Of a stretch of 64,000 bases of DNA, positions 21,074 through 30,678 are shown one piece after another. Made by a program: the position numbers and the translations under genes. Origin of the DNA: Limnanthes douglasii subsp. nivea (Eukaryota > Streptophyta > Magnoliopsida > Brassicales > Limnanthaceae); assembly GCA_036936605.1 (NCBI GenBank), contig JAUPFV010000002.1, positions 314,232,893 to 314,296,892 on the forward strand, in the 5' to 3' direction. A model generated the notes under the pieces. The model saw nothing but the letters and a program-made list of their open reading frames with translations. It did no database searches and was not told where the DNA came from. The number at the start of each line of letters is the position of its first letter. Within the stretch, counting starts at the first letter, position 1.

Positions 21074-23518
21074 ATGAATCCGGAGGAAGGTGACAATCCA
21101 TCCGTTCGCAAGGCGATGGAAATGCTGAAATCTGATCTGCAAGAGGCAGGTAAATTTGTTCCAATTCAACCTGTTCAATTTGACTTTGAAGGAAAAATGA
21201 ATGAAATGATTAGGAAGGTGGCTGAGCTTGACGAATTGGTAAAAAAGAAAGGAGATAATAATGAAGGTGCTAGACTTAGATCTAAGATAGCAGGTGATGA
21301 TCGTAATGATCAGTCTGATCAGTCGATGGATGAGGCTGATGATCATTATGAACATCGTAGGGTACGATCTGAACAAAAAAAAGAGTATAGCGGGATAAAG
21401 AAGAGGAAGGAAAAGTTGCAAAGGCGACTATATGAAAATTTTAGTGATGAGGAGGAATTTGAAGATTCTGAATCTGATGAAACACCGAGGTATGAACGTT
21501 CTCGAGGCCGTTCAGGAGGGGCAGAGCGTGAGCTCCGGACATCTAAAATGTACAGGGAAGGAAGGAAAAAGAAAGAGAGGCGAATATATTCACCTCGGAA
21601 ATACTCGCCTCGGAGGTGTTCGCCTCGGAAGTATGAAGGTGAGTCCAGCTTGTATGCAACTGTGGGAATGAGAAATGAAGACCAGTATGTCCAGGGGGTT
21701 GATTGGAGGGACTCACCATTGGTGAAGGAGATCAGATCAGTGCCATTACCGAGGCGTTTTGATATTTCTAAAGTTGAAAAGTTTGATGGGACTCAAGATC
21801 CCGATGATCACATCGAACAATTTAAAAACTACATGACTAATTTTGAAGATGATGATAGATTGGTGTGTAGAGCTTTTTCTCAAACGTTTAAGGGAACTGC
21901 GCTAAAGTGGTTTAATAAGATTCCTAAGGAATCGATTGCAAATTTCAGAAGTTTCTACACTGCTTTTCGCAGACAATTTGTGGGAAGCAAGGAGATGAGA
22001 GCCAATGGAGACACGATAATACAGTGCAAGCAGGCTGTAGGAGAGAAGCTGAAGGATTATACCAAGAGGTTTGTGTCAACAAAGGCTGAGCTGGATGACT
22101 GTGAGGAAAGTGTGGCTATGGCAGCGTTCAGGCAGGGGCTGTTGCCTGGGGATTTAGCCGATGAGACTACGAGGCGCAGAGCGTTAACGTTTGGAGCTCT
22201 TATGGCTCAGGTAGAGGACCAGATTAAGGTCGAAGAATCAACAAGGGTTCGAGGAGGTGCTAGTATTGTTCAAAAAGGGAGTGGACAATCTAACGTCTCA
22301 AACAACAATCCCTCACGTCCGAAGAACAACCAAAATGTTTCTAACCGAGGAGCCTCGAATTCGTATCAAGGGGGATATAATCAACATAATTCTAACAACC
22401 ATCAGCAGTATAAGTCCAGGTCGAATGTGTGGGTAAGGCCGGATTACTATGCAGATTTGACTGAGAGTGTGGCTTCAATATATGAAAAAACAAGAGGAAC
22501 AATCAATTTTAGAAAGCCACCAGCTATCAACAGGCCAAGGGAGGAGCGCAATAATAAATTTTGTAGGTATCATGAGGATATCGGCCATGATACAAATGAT
22601 TGCATTGCTCTGAAGAAGGAGATGCAAGTTCTGATCGAAAATGGAAAGCTGTTGGAGTATGTCAGGAAGAATGCCAAGGCAACAGCTCCTAAAGGAGGTA
22701 ATCCCAATTCCAAGCAGGAAACTGCTTTAATGATTCTTGATGTTGCAGGTGAGGTGGATAGTTTCGATGTAGCCTTGGAATATGTTGAACCAGACCCCAG
22801 TCGACTTTTGTTAATGACGATAGATGAGCCAATACGTCAGGGGCGTGTTCGAGACTTGTGTGCTTTCTTCGAATCATTAACGATATTTGGGGGAGATTCA
22901 ATGACCAACAATACCAATAATTCGAGGAAGAGGCACATAGTGAATTTGACAAGGCAAATTGAGGGAGGAGCTTCGGCAAACCTGAATAATAAAAAGAATG
23001 TGCCCTTTATAATTTTCGATGAGGATGATTTGAGGGGGATTAATGGGCCACATGAAGATGCAGTGGTCATAGGAGCAGAGGTTTGCGGGGCTGAAATTCG
23101 ACGAGTGTTGATCGATACAGGAAGCTCTGCTAACGTACTTTTTAAGTCAACATATGATAGATTGACTACTCCACCTCGAATAGAAAGATCAGAGAGGACT
23201 ATCATTGGGTTTACCGGCGCATCAGCAATTGTGATAGGTGAATTCGAAGGTGAAATTTCCTTGGGAAAAGGGCCTTTCAAGAAGAAAGTACAGGTACTTT
23301 TTGTGGTGGTGGATTGTCCATCAAGTTACAATGCTATTCTTGGGAGGTCTTGGTTGGCTAAAATGTACGCTGTAGTTTCTACAGTTCATCAGTGTCTGAA
23401 GTATGTGGTCGAGGACAGAGTTGGCATAGTCCGAAGTGACCAAAGGGTGGCAAGAGAATGTTATGCTGCTGCGTTTAGATTACGAAGCAAAAATACTGAC
23501 GATCCGATGGAGAATTAG
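21074..23518 (+). CDS. gag-pro: Gag-protease polyprotein (814 aa)
   Basis: Structural protein and aspartic protease of the intact element. The start is taken at ATG 21074 (MNPEEGDN). An in-frame ATG at 21053 sits only 21 nt upstream and would add seven residues. Residues 1-60 are coiled-coil-like and acidic; 172-187 hold three 'SPR(K/R)' basic repeats; 229-387 form the retrotransposon gag (capsid) domain; 497-510 are a zinc knuckle of the form Cys-x2-His-x4-His-x4-Cys; 681-685 are the protease DTGSS, with the 'ILGRSW' strand near 756. It ends at TAG 23516-23518, in the same frame as pol, so readthrough would give Gag-Pro-Pol. It has no frameshift and could be functional. Confidence 0.93.
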   Translation: MNPEEGDNPSVRKAMEMLKSDLQEAGKFVPIQPVQFDFEGKMNEMIRKVAELDELVKKKGDNNEGARLRSKIAGDDRNDQSDQSMDEADDHYEHRRVRSEQKKEYSGIKKRKEKLQRRLYENFSDEEEFEDSESDETPRYERSRGRSGGAERELRTSKMYREGRKKKERRIYSPRKYSPRRCSPRKYEGESSLYATVGMRNEDQYVQGVDWRDSPLVKEIRSVPLPRRFDISKVEKFDGTQDPDDHIEQFKNYMTNFEDDDRLVCRAFSQTFKGTALKWFNKIPKESIANFRSFYTAFRRQFVGSKEMRANGDTIIQCKQAVGEKLKDYTKRFVSTKAELDDCEESVAMAAFRQGLLPGDLADETTRRRALTFGALMAQVEDQIKVEESTRVRGGASIVQKGSGQSNVSNNNPSRPKNNQNVSNRGASNSYQGGYNQHNSNNHQQYKSRSNVWVRPDYYADLTESVASIYEKTRGTINFRKPPAINRPREERNNKFCRYHEDIGHDTNDCIALKKEMQVLIENGKLLEYVRKNAKATAPKGGNPNSKQETALMILDVAGEVDSFDVALEYVEPDPSRLLLMTIDEPIRQGRVRDLCAFFESLTIFGGDSMTNNTNNSRKRHIVNLTRQIEGGASANLNNKKNVPFIIFDEDDLRGINGPHEDAVVIGAEVCGAEIRRVLIDTGSSANVLFKSTYDRLTTPPRIERSERTIIGFTGASAIVIGEFEGEISLGKGPFKKKVQVLFVVVDCPSSYNAILGRSWLAKMYAVVSTVHQCLKYVVEDRVGIVRSDQRVARECYAAAFRLRSKNTDDPMEN

Positions 23519-23524
23519 CAGTTT
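23516..23524 (+). promoter_or_regulatory. Putative programmed stop-codon readthrough site TAG-CAG-TTT
   Basis: The single stop between gag-protease and pol. Upstream and downstream frames are identical, and the 23 codons from 23519 to 23587 are open. CAG-TTT fits five of the six positions of the leaky context CAR-YYA. Elements A and D have stops at the equivalent place followed by CAG-TCA and CAA-TCA, which fit fully. A possible stem pairs GGGG/CCTTG (from 23525) with CAAGG/CCCC (23568-23580). Confidence 0.7.
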
Positions 23525-26500
23525 GGGGGGTCGCCTTGTGGTGGTGCAGATGAGGGAATTGATGATCCAAGGTCAACCCCGAGTTCTGTGGTGGTTAGTG
23601 AAGAAGTTGAGGAATATATTTTCAGCAACGGCAGGGCACTTCGAATTGGCACCCTGTTATCTTTGTCCATGCGAGAAAAGTTGTTGACCTTTTTGTCTGA
23701 AAATTTGGATGTATTTGCGTGGAGACCCGAAGACGTTGTAGGGGTCCCAAGTAGTATCATATGTCATAGTTTAGCGGTTGATCCGAAGATCAAACCGATT
23801 ATCCAAAAAAGAAGGGCTTTTTCATTGGAGAAATCTGAGGCTATAGTTGCCGAAGTGGATCGGTTATACAGGATGGGGCACATTAGGGAGGCCAATTATC
23901 CGAGGTGGACGGCTAATCCGGTGGTAGTAAAAAAGAAGAATGGAAAATGGCGAATGTGTGTGGATTTCACAGATTTGAATAGAGCCTGTCCAAAAGACCC
24001 TTTTCCGGTGCCTCGAATAGATCAGTTAGTGGATTCCACTTCGGGAAATAAAATTCTGACTTTCATGGATGCATTTTCGGGGTATAATCAAATTCGAATG
24101 AATCCAGATGATGAAGAAAGCACGACTTTTATTACTGATAGAGGTTTGCATTGCTATAAAGTAATGCCATTTGGATTGAAGAATGCTGGATCAACGTATC
24201 AGAGGCTGATGAATAAGGCGTTTGCTTCACAAATTGGGAGAAATATTGAAGTATACATCGATGACATGCTTGTTAAAAGCAAGGGTGATGATGAACATAT
24301 TGATGATTTAGAAGAAACGTTTTTGAATCTTAGAGCCATTCAATTGAAGTTGAATCCAGAAAAATGCACATTTGGAGTCCGATCTGGCAAATTTTTGGGG
24401 TATATGATTAGTGAGAGAGGAATCGAGGTGGATCCAGAACAGTTGAAGGCCCTGATATCGATGTCTTCACCTCGGAATATCAAAGAAGTGCAAATGTTAA
24501 CAGGCAGGTTAGCAGCTCTGAACAGATTCATTTCTCGTTTTTCAGATAAGTGCTTGCCTTTTTTCCAGGTGTTACGTAAACCCAATAATTTCGAGTGGAC
24601 TTCGGATTGTGAAGAAGCCTTTTTGAAGATAAAAAATCTTTTGTCCTCTCCTGAAATATTATCAAAGCCTCGGAAAGGTGAGCAGTTATTTTTGTATATA
24701 GCAGTGTCAGATTATGCAGTGAGCGCAGTTTTGATCAGTGAAGACACAAAAATTTCGAAGCCTGTTTACTATGTCAGCAAAAGTTTGGTTGATGCCGAGA
24801 AACGTTATTTGAAGCTCGAAAAATTGGCACTGTGTATAGTAGTGGCAGCAAGAAAGATGCGCCCTTACTTCCAGGCACATACGATTGTAGTTCGAACTTC
24901 ATATCCATTAAAGAATGTTTTACAAAAACCAGACATTTCAGGGAGGATGACAAAGTGGTCTGTGGAACTGGGGGATTTCGATGTGCTATTTTCTCCTCGG
25001 ACAGCTATTAAAGCTCAAGCTTTAGCAGATTTTTTGGTGGAGTTTCACTCGAGTAGACCCGAGGAGAAAGATGAAGAAAAGGTGAATGAGAATCCGACGT
25101 GGACAATTCGAACTGATGGGGGATCCAGTAGTAAAGGGTCAAGTGCAGGAGTGGAATTGGTGGCACCAACAGGGGAATTTATGTTTCAAGCTATAAAATT
25201 TGGCTTTCATGCTTCAAATAACGAAGCTGAATATGAGGCTGTGCTAGCAGGGTTGCGATTAGCGAAGATTTGTGGAGCAATGTTTGTGCGCTTGGAAACA
25301 GATTCACAGTTGGTAGTTAACCATGTTAAAGGGGTATCAGAAGCTAAAAAGGAGCGTTTGGTTTTGTACCTACAAGAACTTCGGGGGATGATGGCGCAGT
25401 TTGAAGATGTCGAAGTGGAGCATATTCGAAGAGGAAACAATACTATGGCTGATTCTTTGGCAACGATGGCTTATTCAGAAGAATATCCATGGATTGTAAC
25501 TCAACCATCGCCTTCGATCAGATCGAATTCTGAGCAATGTGAAGTTGTTAATGAGGTGGTAAATAATCCGATGTGCGCTCGAGGAGATTGGAGGTTTGAC
25601 TTGTTAAACTTTATTTTAAATGGAATATTACCTATGGATAAACACTTGCTCAAGAAAATAAAGTACAAATCCCTTGGCTATGTGGTACTGGATGGGGTGC
25701 TGTACAAAAGGTCTGCTTCGAAACCTTTACTACGGTGTTTAGGCAAGGATGAGTCTCAGAATGTTTTGTCCGAACTACATGATGGAGATGGGTCAGCTCA
25801 TTGTGGGTTTAGAGCTTTAACGCGTAGAGTATTGTTGGCAGGATATTATTGGCCTACCATTTTGCAAGATGCCAAGTCATTAGTTCGAAGTTGTGACACT
25901 TGCCAAAGGTATGCAAATTTAATACACAAACCAGCAGTACCCCTTATGACAATTTCAGAGGCGATTCCTTTTGATAGGTGGGGAATTGATTTGGTGGGAC
26001 CATTACCTATGGCTTCTGGAGGAAGACAAATGATTATTGTTGCGGTTGATTATTTTTCGAAGTGGGCAGAAGCAGAACCCTTAGCTGGGACAAAAGCTAA
26101 GGATGTAATCAAGTTTATTCAAAGCAACATTTGCTACCGTTTTGGAGTACCTCGGAAAATAACAACTGATAATGGTCCTCAATTTAATAACAAGGAAATG
26201 GACTCATTTTGTTCTTCAAAAGGGATACAGCAGTGCTTTTCCACTCCTTTTCATCCTCAGGCAAATGGACAGGTAGAAGTTACGAATAGATCTATTCTGG
26301 ATGGCTTGAAGAAAAATTTGGCAGGAGCAGCAGGGAAATGGCCAAATTATCTCCAAGAAGTATTATGGGCATATAGAACAACTCCTAGAGAGGCTACAAA
26401 AGAGACCCCTTTTTCTTTAGTATATGGGATGGACGCTGTGTGCCCTGCTGAATCTACATTGCCCTCTTATAGACTACTACAATATTCCGAGGCAGATAAC

Positions 26501-26824
26501 GACGAGGCTAGAAGGGTGGAGCTGGATTTGTTGGAAGAAAAAAGGGTCAAGGCGCATTTGAATGTCATCCATTATCAAACATTAATGAGAAGCAGGTACG
26601 ATGCTAAAGTTAAGAGAAGGGAATTCAAAATTGGCGATCTAGTGTTGCGAAAAGTGTTTCTACACACCAAGGATAAACACCTCGGAAAATTGGCCCCGAA
26701 TTGGGAAGGTCCTTACGAAGTTACAATGAGGGTCAAACCAGGTTCTTACAGGTTATCAGATCGAGAAGGGAGGATGCTCAAGCACCCTTGGAACATAGAG
26801 CACTTGAAATTGTACTGTGAGTAA
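23519..26824 (+). CDS. pol: Pol polyprotein: RT, RNase H, second RNase H, integrase (1101 codons after the stop)
   Basis: Replication enzymes of the intact element, read in the gag frame after the stop. No ATG is suitably placed, which argues for expression by readthrough. Order: linker; reverse transcriptase with 'VDFTDLN' and active-site YIDD (24254-24265); gypsy RNase H with 'YYVSKSLVDAEKRYLKLEKLAL' cut to its core near 24770; second, archaeal-type RNase H beginning 'RTDGG' (Asp at 25115), with NEAEYEA and TDSQLV; integrase with His/Cys zinc region ending CDTC, catalytic Asp 25988, Asp 26168 and Glu 26276, and a C-terminal 'GPYEV' domain. No chromodomain. The double RNase H is a Tat-lineage hallmark. 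All catalytic residues are present. Confidence 0.93.
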   Translation, partial: QFGGSPCGGADEGIDDPRSTPSSVVVSEEVEEYIFSNGRALRIGTLLSLSMREKLLTFLSENLDVFAWRPEDVVGVPSSIICHSLAVDPKIKPIIQKRRAFSLEKSEAIVAEVDRLYRMGHIREANYPRWTANPVVVKKKNGKWRMCVDFTDLNRACPKDPFPVPRIDQLVDSTSGNKILTFMDAFSGYNQIRMNPDDEESTTFITDRGLHCYKVMPFGLKNAGSTYQRLMNKAFASQIGRNIEVYIDDMLVKSKGDDEHIDDLEETFLNLRAIQLKLNPEKCTFGVRSGKFLGYMISERGIEVDPEQLKALISMSSPRNIKEVQMLTGRLAALNRFISRFSDKCLPFFQVLRKPNNFEWTSDCEEAFLKIKNLLSSPEILSKPRKGEQLFLYIAVSDYAVSAVLISEDTKISKPVYYVSKSLVDAEKRYLKLEKLALCIVVAARKMRPYFQAHTIVVRTSYPLKNVLQKPDISGRMTKWSVELGDFDVLFSPRTAIKAQALADFLVEFHSSRPEEKDEEKVNENPTWTIRTDGGSSSKGSSAGVELVAPTGEFMFQAIKFGFHASNNEAEYEAVLAGLRLAKICGAMFVRLETDSQLVVNHVKGVSEAKKERLVLYLQELRGMMAQFEDVEVEHIRRGNNTMADSLATMAYSEEYPWIVTQPSPSIRSNSEQCEVVNEVVNNPMCARGDWRFDLLNFILNGILPMDKHLLKKIKYKSLGYVVLDGVLYKRSASKPLLRCLGKDESQNVLSELHDGDGSAHCGFRALTRRVLLAGYYWPTILQDAKSLVRSCDTCQRYANLIHKPAVPLMTISEAIPFDRWGIDLVGPLPMASGGRQMIIVAVDYFSKWAEAEPLAGTKAKDVIKFIQSNICYRFGVPRKITTDNGPQFNNKEMDSFCSSKGIQQCFSTPFHPQANGQVEVTNRSILDGLKKNLAGAAGKWPNYLQEVLWAYRTTPREATKETPFSLVYGMDAVCPAESTLPSYRLLQYSEADNDEARRVELDLLEEKRVKAHLNVIHYQTLMRSRYDAKVKRREFKIGDLVLRKVFLHTKDKHLGKLAPNWEGPYEVTMRVKPGSYRLSDREGRMLKHPWNIEHLKLYCE

Positions 26825-27366
26825 AATTGAACTTCGAATTTTTGTAAAACAGACATACTCTTTCCTTATCTGTTGGCCCAGAAAGGTTTTAACGAGGTGT
26901 CTGATTGATATTGAATTTTTTAATAAAATTTCTTTTGGCCATTGGTTGTTTGTTATGATGTGTGATTTATTATTTTGGTAATTTGGCAAAGATTGATCAT
27001 CTTTGGAAGTTGACCAAGAATAATTTTCCGAAGCGATAGCTTTGAAGGAACAACCAAATTTTTCGAGGTGCCACGTCTTATGAGTGCATCTATTTTTCGA
27101 GGTGCCACGTCTTATGAGTGCATCTATTTTTCGAGGTGCCACGTCTTATGAGTGCATCTATTTTTCGAGGTGCCACGTCTTATGAGTGCATCTATTTTTC
27201 GAGGTGCCACATCTTATGAGTGCATCTATTTTTTGAGGTGCCAAAAGTTTAAGATATAAAAAAAAGATAAGTCATTTCCTCGTGGAATAGAATACGAAGT
27301 TTACAAAAATAAAGGAGGGAGAACTTAATCAAATACACAAAAAACAAAAACAACTTGCTTAGCCTA
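26825..27366 (+). other. Untranslated region between pol and antisense gene
   Basis: No ORF. It holds the 34-bp repeat array (27059-27263) and, to its right, the expected terminator side of the antisense gene. The convergent ends of pol and the antisense gene meet here, so both transcripts probably end in or near the repeats. Confidence 0.6.
27059..27263. repeat. 34-bp tandem repeat, about 6 copies
   Basis: Unit 'tttttcgaggtgccacgtct' followed by 'tatgagtgcatcta', repeated at an exact 34-bp spacing (CGAGGTG at 27064, 27098, 27132, 27166, 27200 and a variant at 27234). The first four are essentially identical; the last ones carry substitutions. There are no spacers. It lies between the convergent pol and antisense genes. 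Confidence 0.95.
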
Positions 27367-30207
27367 TTAAGCATCATTTTCTTCTCCTTCTGATGATTCC
27401 TCTTCGGAACTAGTTCCTTCTTCTGAGGAGGAGCTAGGTGGCGCTTCGAAAGCTTCTTTGGGACGCTGATCTTCTGGAACTCGTTTCCAAAGGTTTGATA
27501 AATCTAGTCTTGGGCAAGCAGCATGAACTTCTCGAAGAAGCTGAATAGATGTATCAATTTCAGTTTTCTTCATGCCTTTGAGCATCACAGAGCTAACCTT
27601 GGTTTCAGCCTGTTTGACCGCAGCCTTCTTTTCTTCTTCGAATCCTGTTCGAAGTGTAGTAATCTCATTTTGGCTTTTTTCCAGTTTATCTTTTGTTTCC
27701 TTAACAAGTGCAGTAGCAGCGGAGATGGCGGTAGAATGTTCAGCTTTCAGACTTTCAAGAGCTCCCAGATGAGTCGTTTTAAGTGCTTCGACTTCCTCCT
27801 TGTGTTTTTTAAGAAGCTGTTCTTTTTCAGCTTCGAATTTTTGGAGTGCTTCATTTTTTAAAGTCCTTTCAGACTCTGTTTCTTTTCTGCTTTTAACTAA
27901 CTCTTGGGCAAGACGCTCCAATTGGCTTTGAGATTTGCTCACCTCTTCGTATAATTTTGTTACTGCAGTAATTAGATTTGGGAAAGGTTGAAGAATCGAA
28001 ATTACCTCATCGGATTTCTCTGAGTGAGGAAAGACTAATGGCTGATGAACAGGAGCAAAAGGGTTAGATGTAGAAGTTGTAGCAGCCTCGGTAGAAATTG
28101 GTGGAACAACATTGGCAGGTTGAGACCCAGAAAGTACGAAGTCTCCACTTGAGTTGAAGTCATCAAAGTTTAGATAATCATCTACTTGTTTATCTTCAAG
28201 GGTTATTCCTCCTTCAGGATTCTCCTCAACAAAAGTTTTACCTTGTGCTTCGGAAGCTAGCACAGCCTCTAGTAAATCAGCCTCATTCTTTTCATTGGGC
28301 TTTTTAGACTTATTCTCCTTCTTTTTTGGAGAAGTGTCCTTTTTCTTTTTCTTCTTCAGGTTAGGCTGGTCTTCTTCGGCTATGGTGGGAAGTGAAGGTG
28401 CAGACGTTTTTCTTTTTCTTGTACTCTTCGAAGTAAGGGAAGGCTTAGCTCTGCTTGTGCTGGCTTTCTGGGTCATTTTCCTTTTCTTTTTCAAAGGTAG
28501 ATGGCTGTCACTTCGGTTCCGAAGAGGAAGATAGCATTTCCCATCTGGTGCAAGTATCCTCTCAACTGCAAGAAGGGGATCTGGTGGCGTCATCGGATCC
28601 TGAGGAAAGTCAGCCCCTAGAGATATGCGCCAGAGATGGCTATTAACGAAGTTAATGGGCTCGAATGCTGAATGAAAACCATTGCCCCAAGATTTTTCAG
28701 CCCACTCAGCCATCTTTTGGAAGATAAGCTTGGCTTCTTTTCGACGACCCTTAAAACGCCTCGGAATTTCTAAAGAGAGAAAAATAGTTAGTTAAGTGGA
28801 TTGATTCAAAAACAACTAGATAAACAAGGGAAGGTATTACTTACTACTGTCCCTCCAGGTGAGGGTGAGTCTAGAAGGGTTGGCATCGGAAATTTCATGT
28901 CCATTTTCCCAGGCGCCTGACAGAAAGACGAATCGTTGTTTCCAGAATTTATCGGCTTCGAGGAGGTCGTCGATAATTTTCAAGTCATCTTCAAGGGTTA
29001 AATAATAAAATGGCAGAACAGGACCATTTGACACTTTGGTTACTGAGATGAAGTCCTCGATTTCGAGGGGAATACCTCCAAGCCTGGATACCATAATTGC
29101 TGAGAACAAGGTGAAGAGCAAGTTGGGAGTCACTTGTGTTGGGCATAGTCTGTGGATTTCGAAGAACTTTACGATCATCGGATCCAAGGGAAACCGAAGT
29201 CCCCAGTTAAAAAGTTCAGGATACACTACCAGCTCGTCTTTTTGACAGTTCAAGGGTGTCTCTCCTTCCACCGGTAGTCGAAGTGTCATATTATCAGTTA
29301 ACCCCCATAGCTTTCTGAGGTGCTCCTTCTCTGATTCGAGGTAGTAGCTATAGGGTACATTCTTCAAGGCAAGAATGTACCAAGCAGAAAGAGGCTTGAG
29401 ATTTTCCTGAACTAATAAAGCAACGTTCTCAGGCAATGTAATGAGACCTTTTTTCCCTCGAGTTTTCTTTGGAGGAGCTACATCATCAGCCTCGGACTCC
29501 TCCTCGGCATCAGATTCAGTAGCTTCTGAATCGTCTTTTTTCTGACCGTCCTCGGAATGGCTTCGAATTTGTGTCTCTTGTTGAGTCACAGGAATTGGCT
29601 GACTACACTCTGGTGTAGTGTCATCCACTTCTAATGAGGGAGGAGGAGAGTGTTGAGGAGCAGAAGAGGTTTTTGTTTCTTCACCCATTACTAAGAAAGA
29701 TGATTTTTTGGAACGTTTAGCTCTAATAGCCTCGAATTGAGGAGGAAGTGTTTTGGTTTGAGGGTTTTTTGTCTCTTCGAATTGAAGGACAGGTGATTTG
29801 AGTTGTGATTTGTTATAAGTGGGTGGTTTGTCTAAAGTAACTACTTTAGGTTTCCGATGAGGTCTTAGTATTGAAGTTTTGGTTGGATTTTGGAAAGAAG
29901 AGGTCGTTGAGCTACTTTCTGGGTTAGAAGCTAGAGGTGAAGACGAAGTGGCAAGGTTTGGATTAAAGTTGCCATATTTAAAAGTGGTGCAGGAAGAGTG
30001 AGGACCGTTATAGATCAACCCAGCAGCTTTGTATTCTTTGGCTCTTCGAGAAATACAAAGATAATCGTAGGCCCCAAATACTTGGTTACTGGAACCAGGA
30101 AAAAGATTTTTCTTTGATCTTACTGGTCTTCTGGGTTTAAATCTATTGTATCTAGGGTATCTTCTCATACAATGGTTTTTGGTAGGAGAGGTTGCTTGGT
30201 AAGACAA
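27367..30207 (-). CDS. Antisense two-exon gene (spliced product 921 aa)
   Basis: Runs opposite to gag-pol. Exon 1 is 30207-28845, exon 2 is 28769-27367, joined across a 75-bp intron; 1363 + 1403 nt gives exactly 922 codons. Residues 1-40 are Arg/Pro-rich and basic. Residues about 319-440 resemble the plant 'putative gypsy type transposon' family (Pfam PF04195), with 'FNWGLRFPLDP' and 'LCPTQVTPNLLFTLF'. Exon 2 has a Lys-rich, nuclear-signal-like stretch (about 590-615), a long coiled coil (about 713-868) and an acidic Ser-rich tail. Antisense ORFs in this place are known in Tat elements; their function is not established. A structural or nuclear role is only a guess. Confidence 0.82.
28770..28844 (-). 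other. Predicted intron of the antisense gene (75 bp)
   Basis: Donor GTAAGTAA at 28844 and a pyrimidine-rich acceptor 'tttctctctttag' ending at 28770, both good plant splice sites. Unspliced, exon 1 would end after three more residues at the TAA within the donor. Spliced, the frame passes without a stop into the 448-codon exon 2 frame. The length is typical of short plant introns. Confidence 0.85.
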
Positions 30208-30354
30208 GAGAAGATGAACAGGTTGAAGATAAACAAAAGAAGATGAACAGGTTGAAGGTGAACAGGTTGGAGATGAGAAGGTTGAAGATGAAGAACAGTC
30301 TGGAGATGTTTCAAGGGTGATTTCTCTAAAAGTTCTGAATGAATGAGTAACTGG
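30208..30354 (-). other. 5' leader of the antisense gene
   Basis: On the minus strand it is C/T-rich with repeated 'cttcatcttcaacctgttc'-like words (plus strand 30219-30300). Pyrimidine-rich leaders are common in plant mRNAs. No upstream ORF of note was seen. Confidence 0.45.
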
Positions 30355-30364
30355 GTATTTATAG
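30355..30364 (-). promoter_or_regulatory. TATA box of the antisense gene
   Basis: Minus strand CTATAAATAC, about 150 bp before the antisense ATG (30207). Equivalent boxes stand before the antisense gene of element D (53909-53916, plus) and element E (63160-63168, plus). Transcription would start about 30 bp downstream. Confidence 0.6.
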
Positions 30365-30660
30365 AGTAAAGAGTGACGTTGAGAATGTAAAGAAGTAGGG
30401 CAAGTAAGTTGTTTTCATTGGTTGGAATATGAAACGAAAAGGAAATATGCAGTGTTGCAGGTCTACTGCTAGGTGTCTAATCAATCTCTTAGGCAGGGGT
30501 CAGAGACTTCGAAGTGTCATTAAACTATGTTTGAAGTGATAATATTCGAAGAAGAAGTAAAGCTATACCACAATGCTTGAAAATTCGAAGAGAAGCGATA
30601 AAAATAGTGTTGATCCGAGGAAGAATCCGATGAGCCAATAGTTCTTATAAATGTCTATAT

Positions 30661-30678
30661 AAGAACTAGGGGGACTAC
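30661..30678 (+). other. Polypurine tract
   Basis: 'aagaactagggggactac' directly before the TG of the 3' LTR. The same AACTA-G-run-CTAC pattern precedes the LTR of element D (53514-53530, minus) and element E (62745-62762, minus). It primes plus-strand DNA synthesis. Confidence 0.75.

Noticed and set aside
20939..21421. Minus-strand 160-codon ORF over the primer site and gag start
   Set aside because: Shadow of the gag coding strand; hydrophobic low-complexity product with no family.
22689..23280. Minus-strand ORFs of 96 and 147 codons inside gag-protease
   Set aside because: Complementary to a well-supported coding region and without recognisable domains.
23588..23590. GTG as an independent start codon for pol
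   Set aside because: Plant translation does not normally use GTG; the frame is open back to the amber stop and in frame with gag, so readthrough is simpler.
27059..27263. CRISPR-like regular repeat
   Set aside because: Units are contiguous with no spacers and lie inside a plant retrotransposon; it is a tandem repeat.
27523..28646. Phe-rich plus-strand ORFs (60-112 codons)
   Set aside because: Shadows of the Lys/Glu-rich antisense exon 2; Lys codons read in reverse give Phe.
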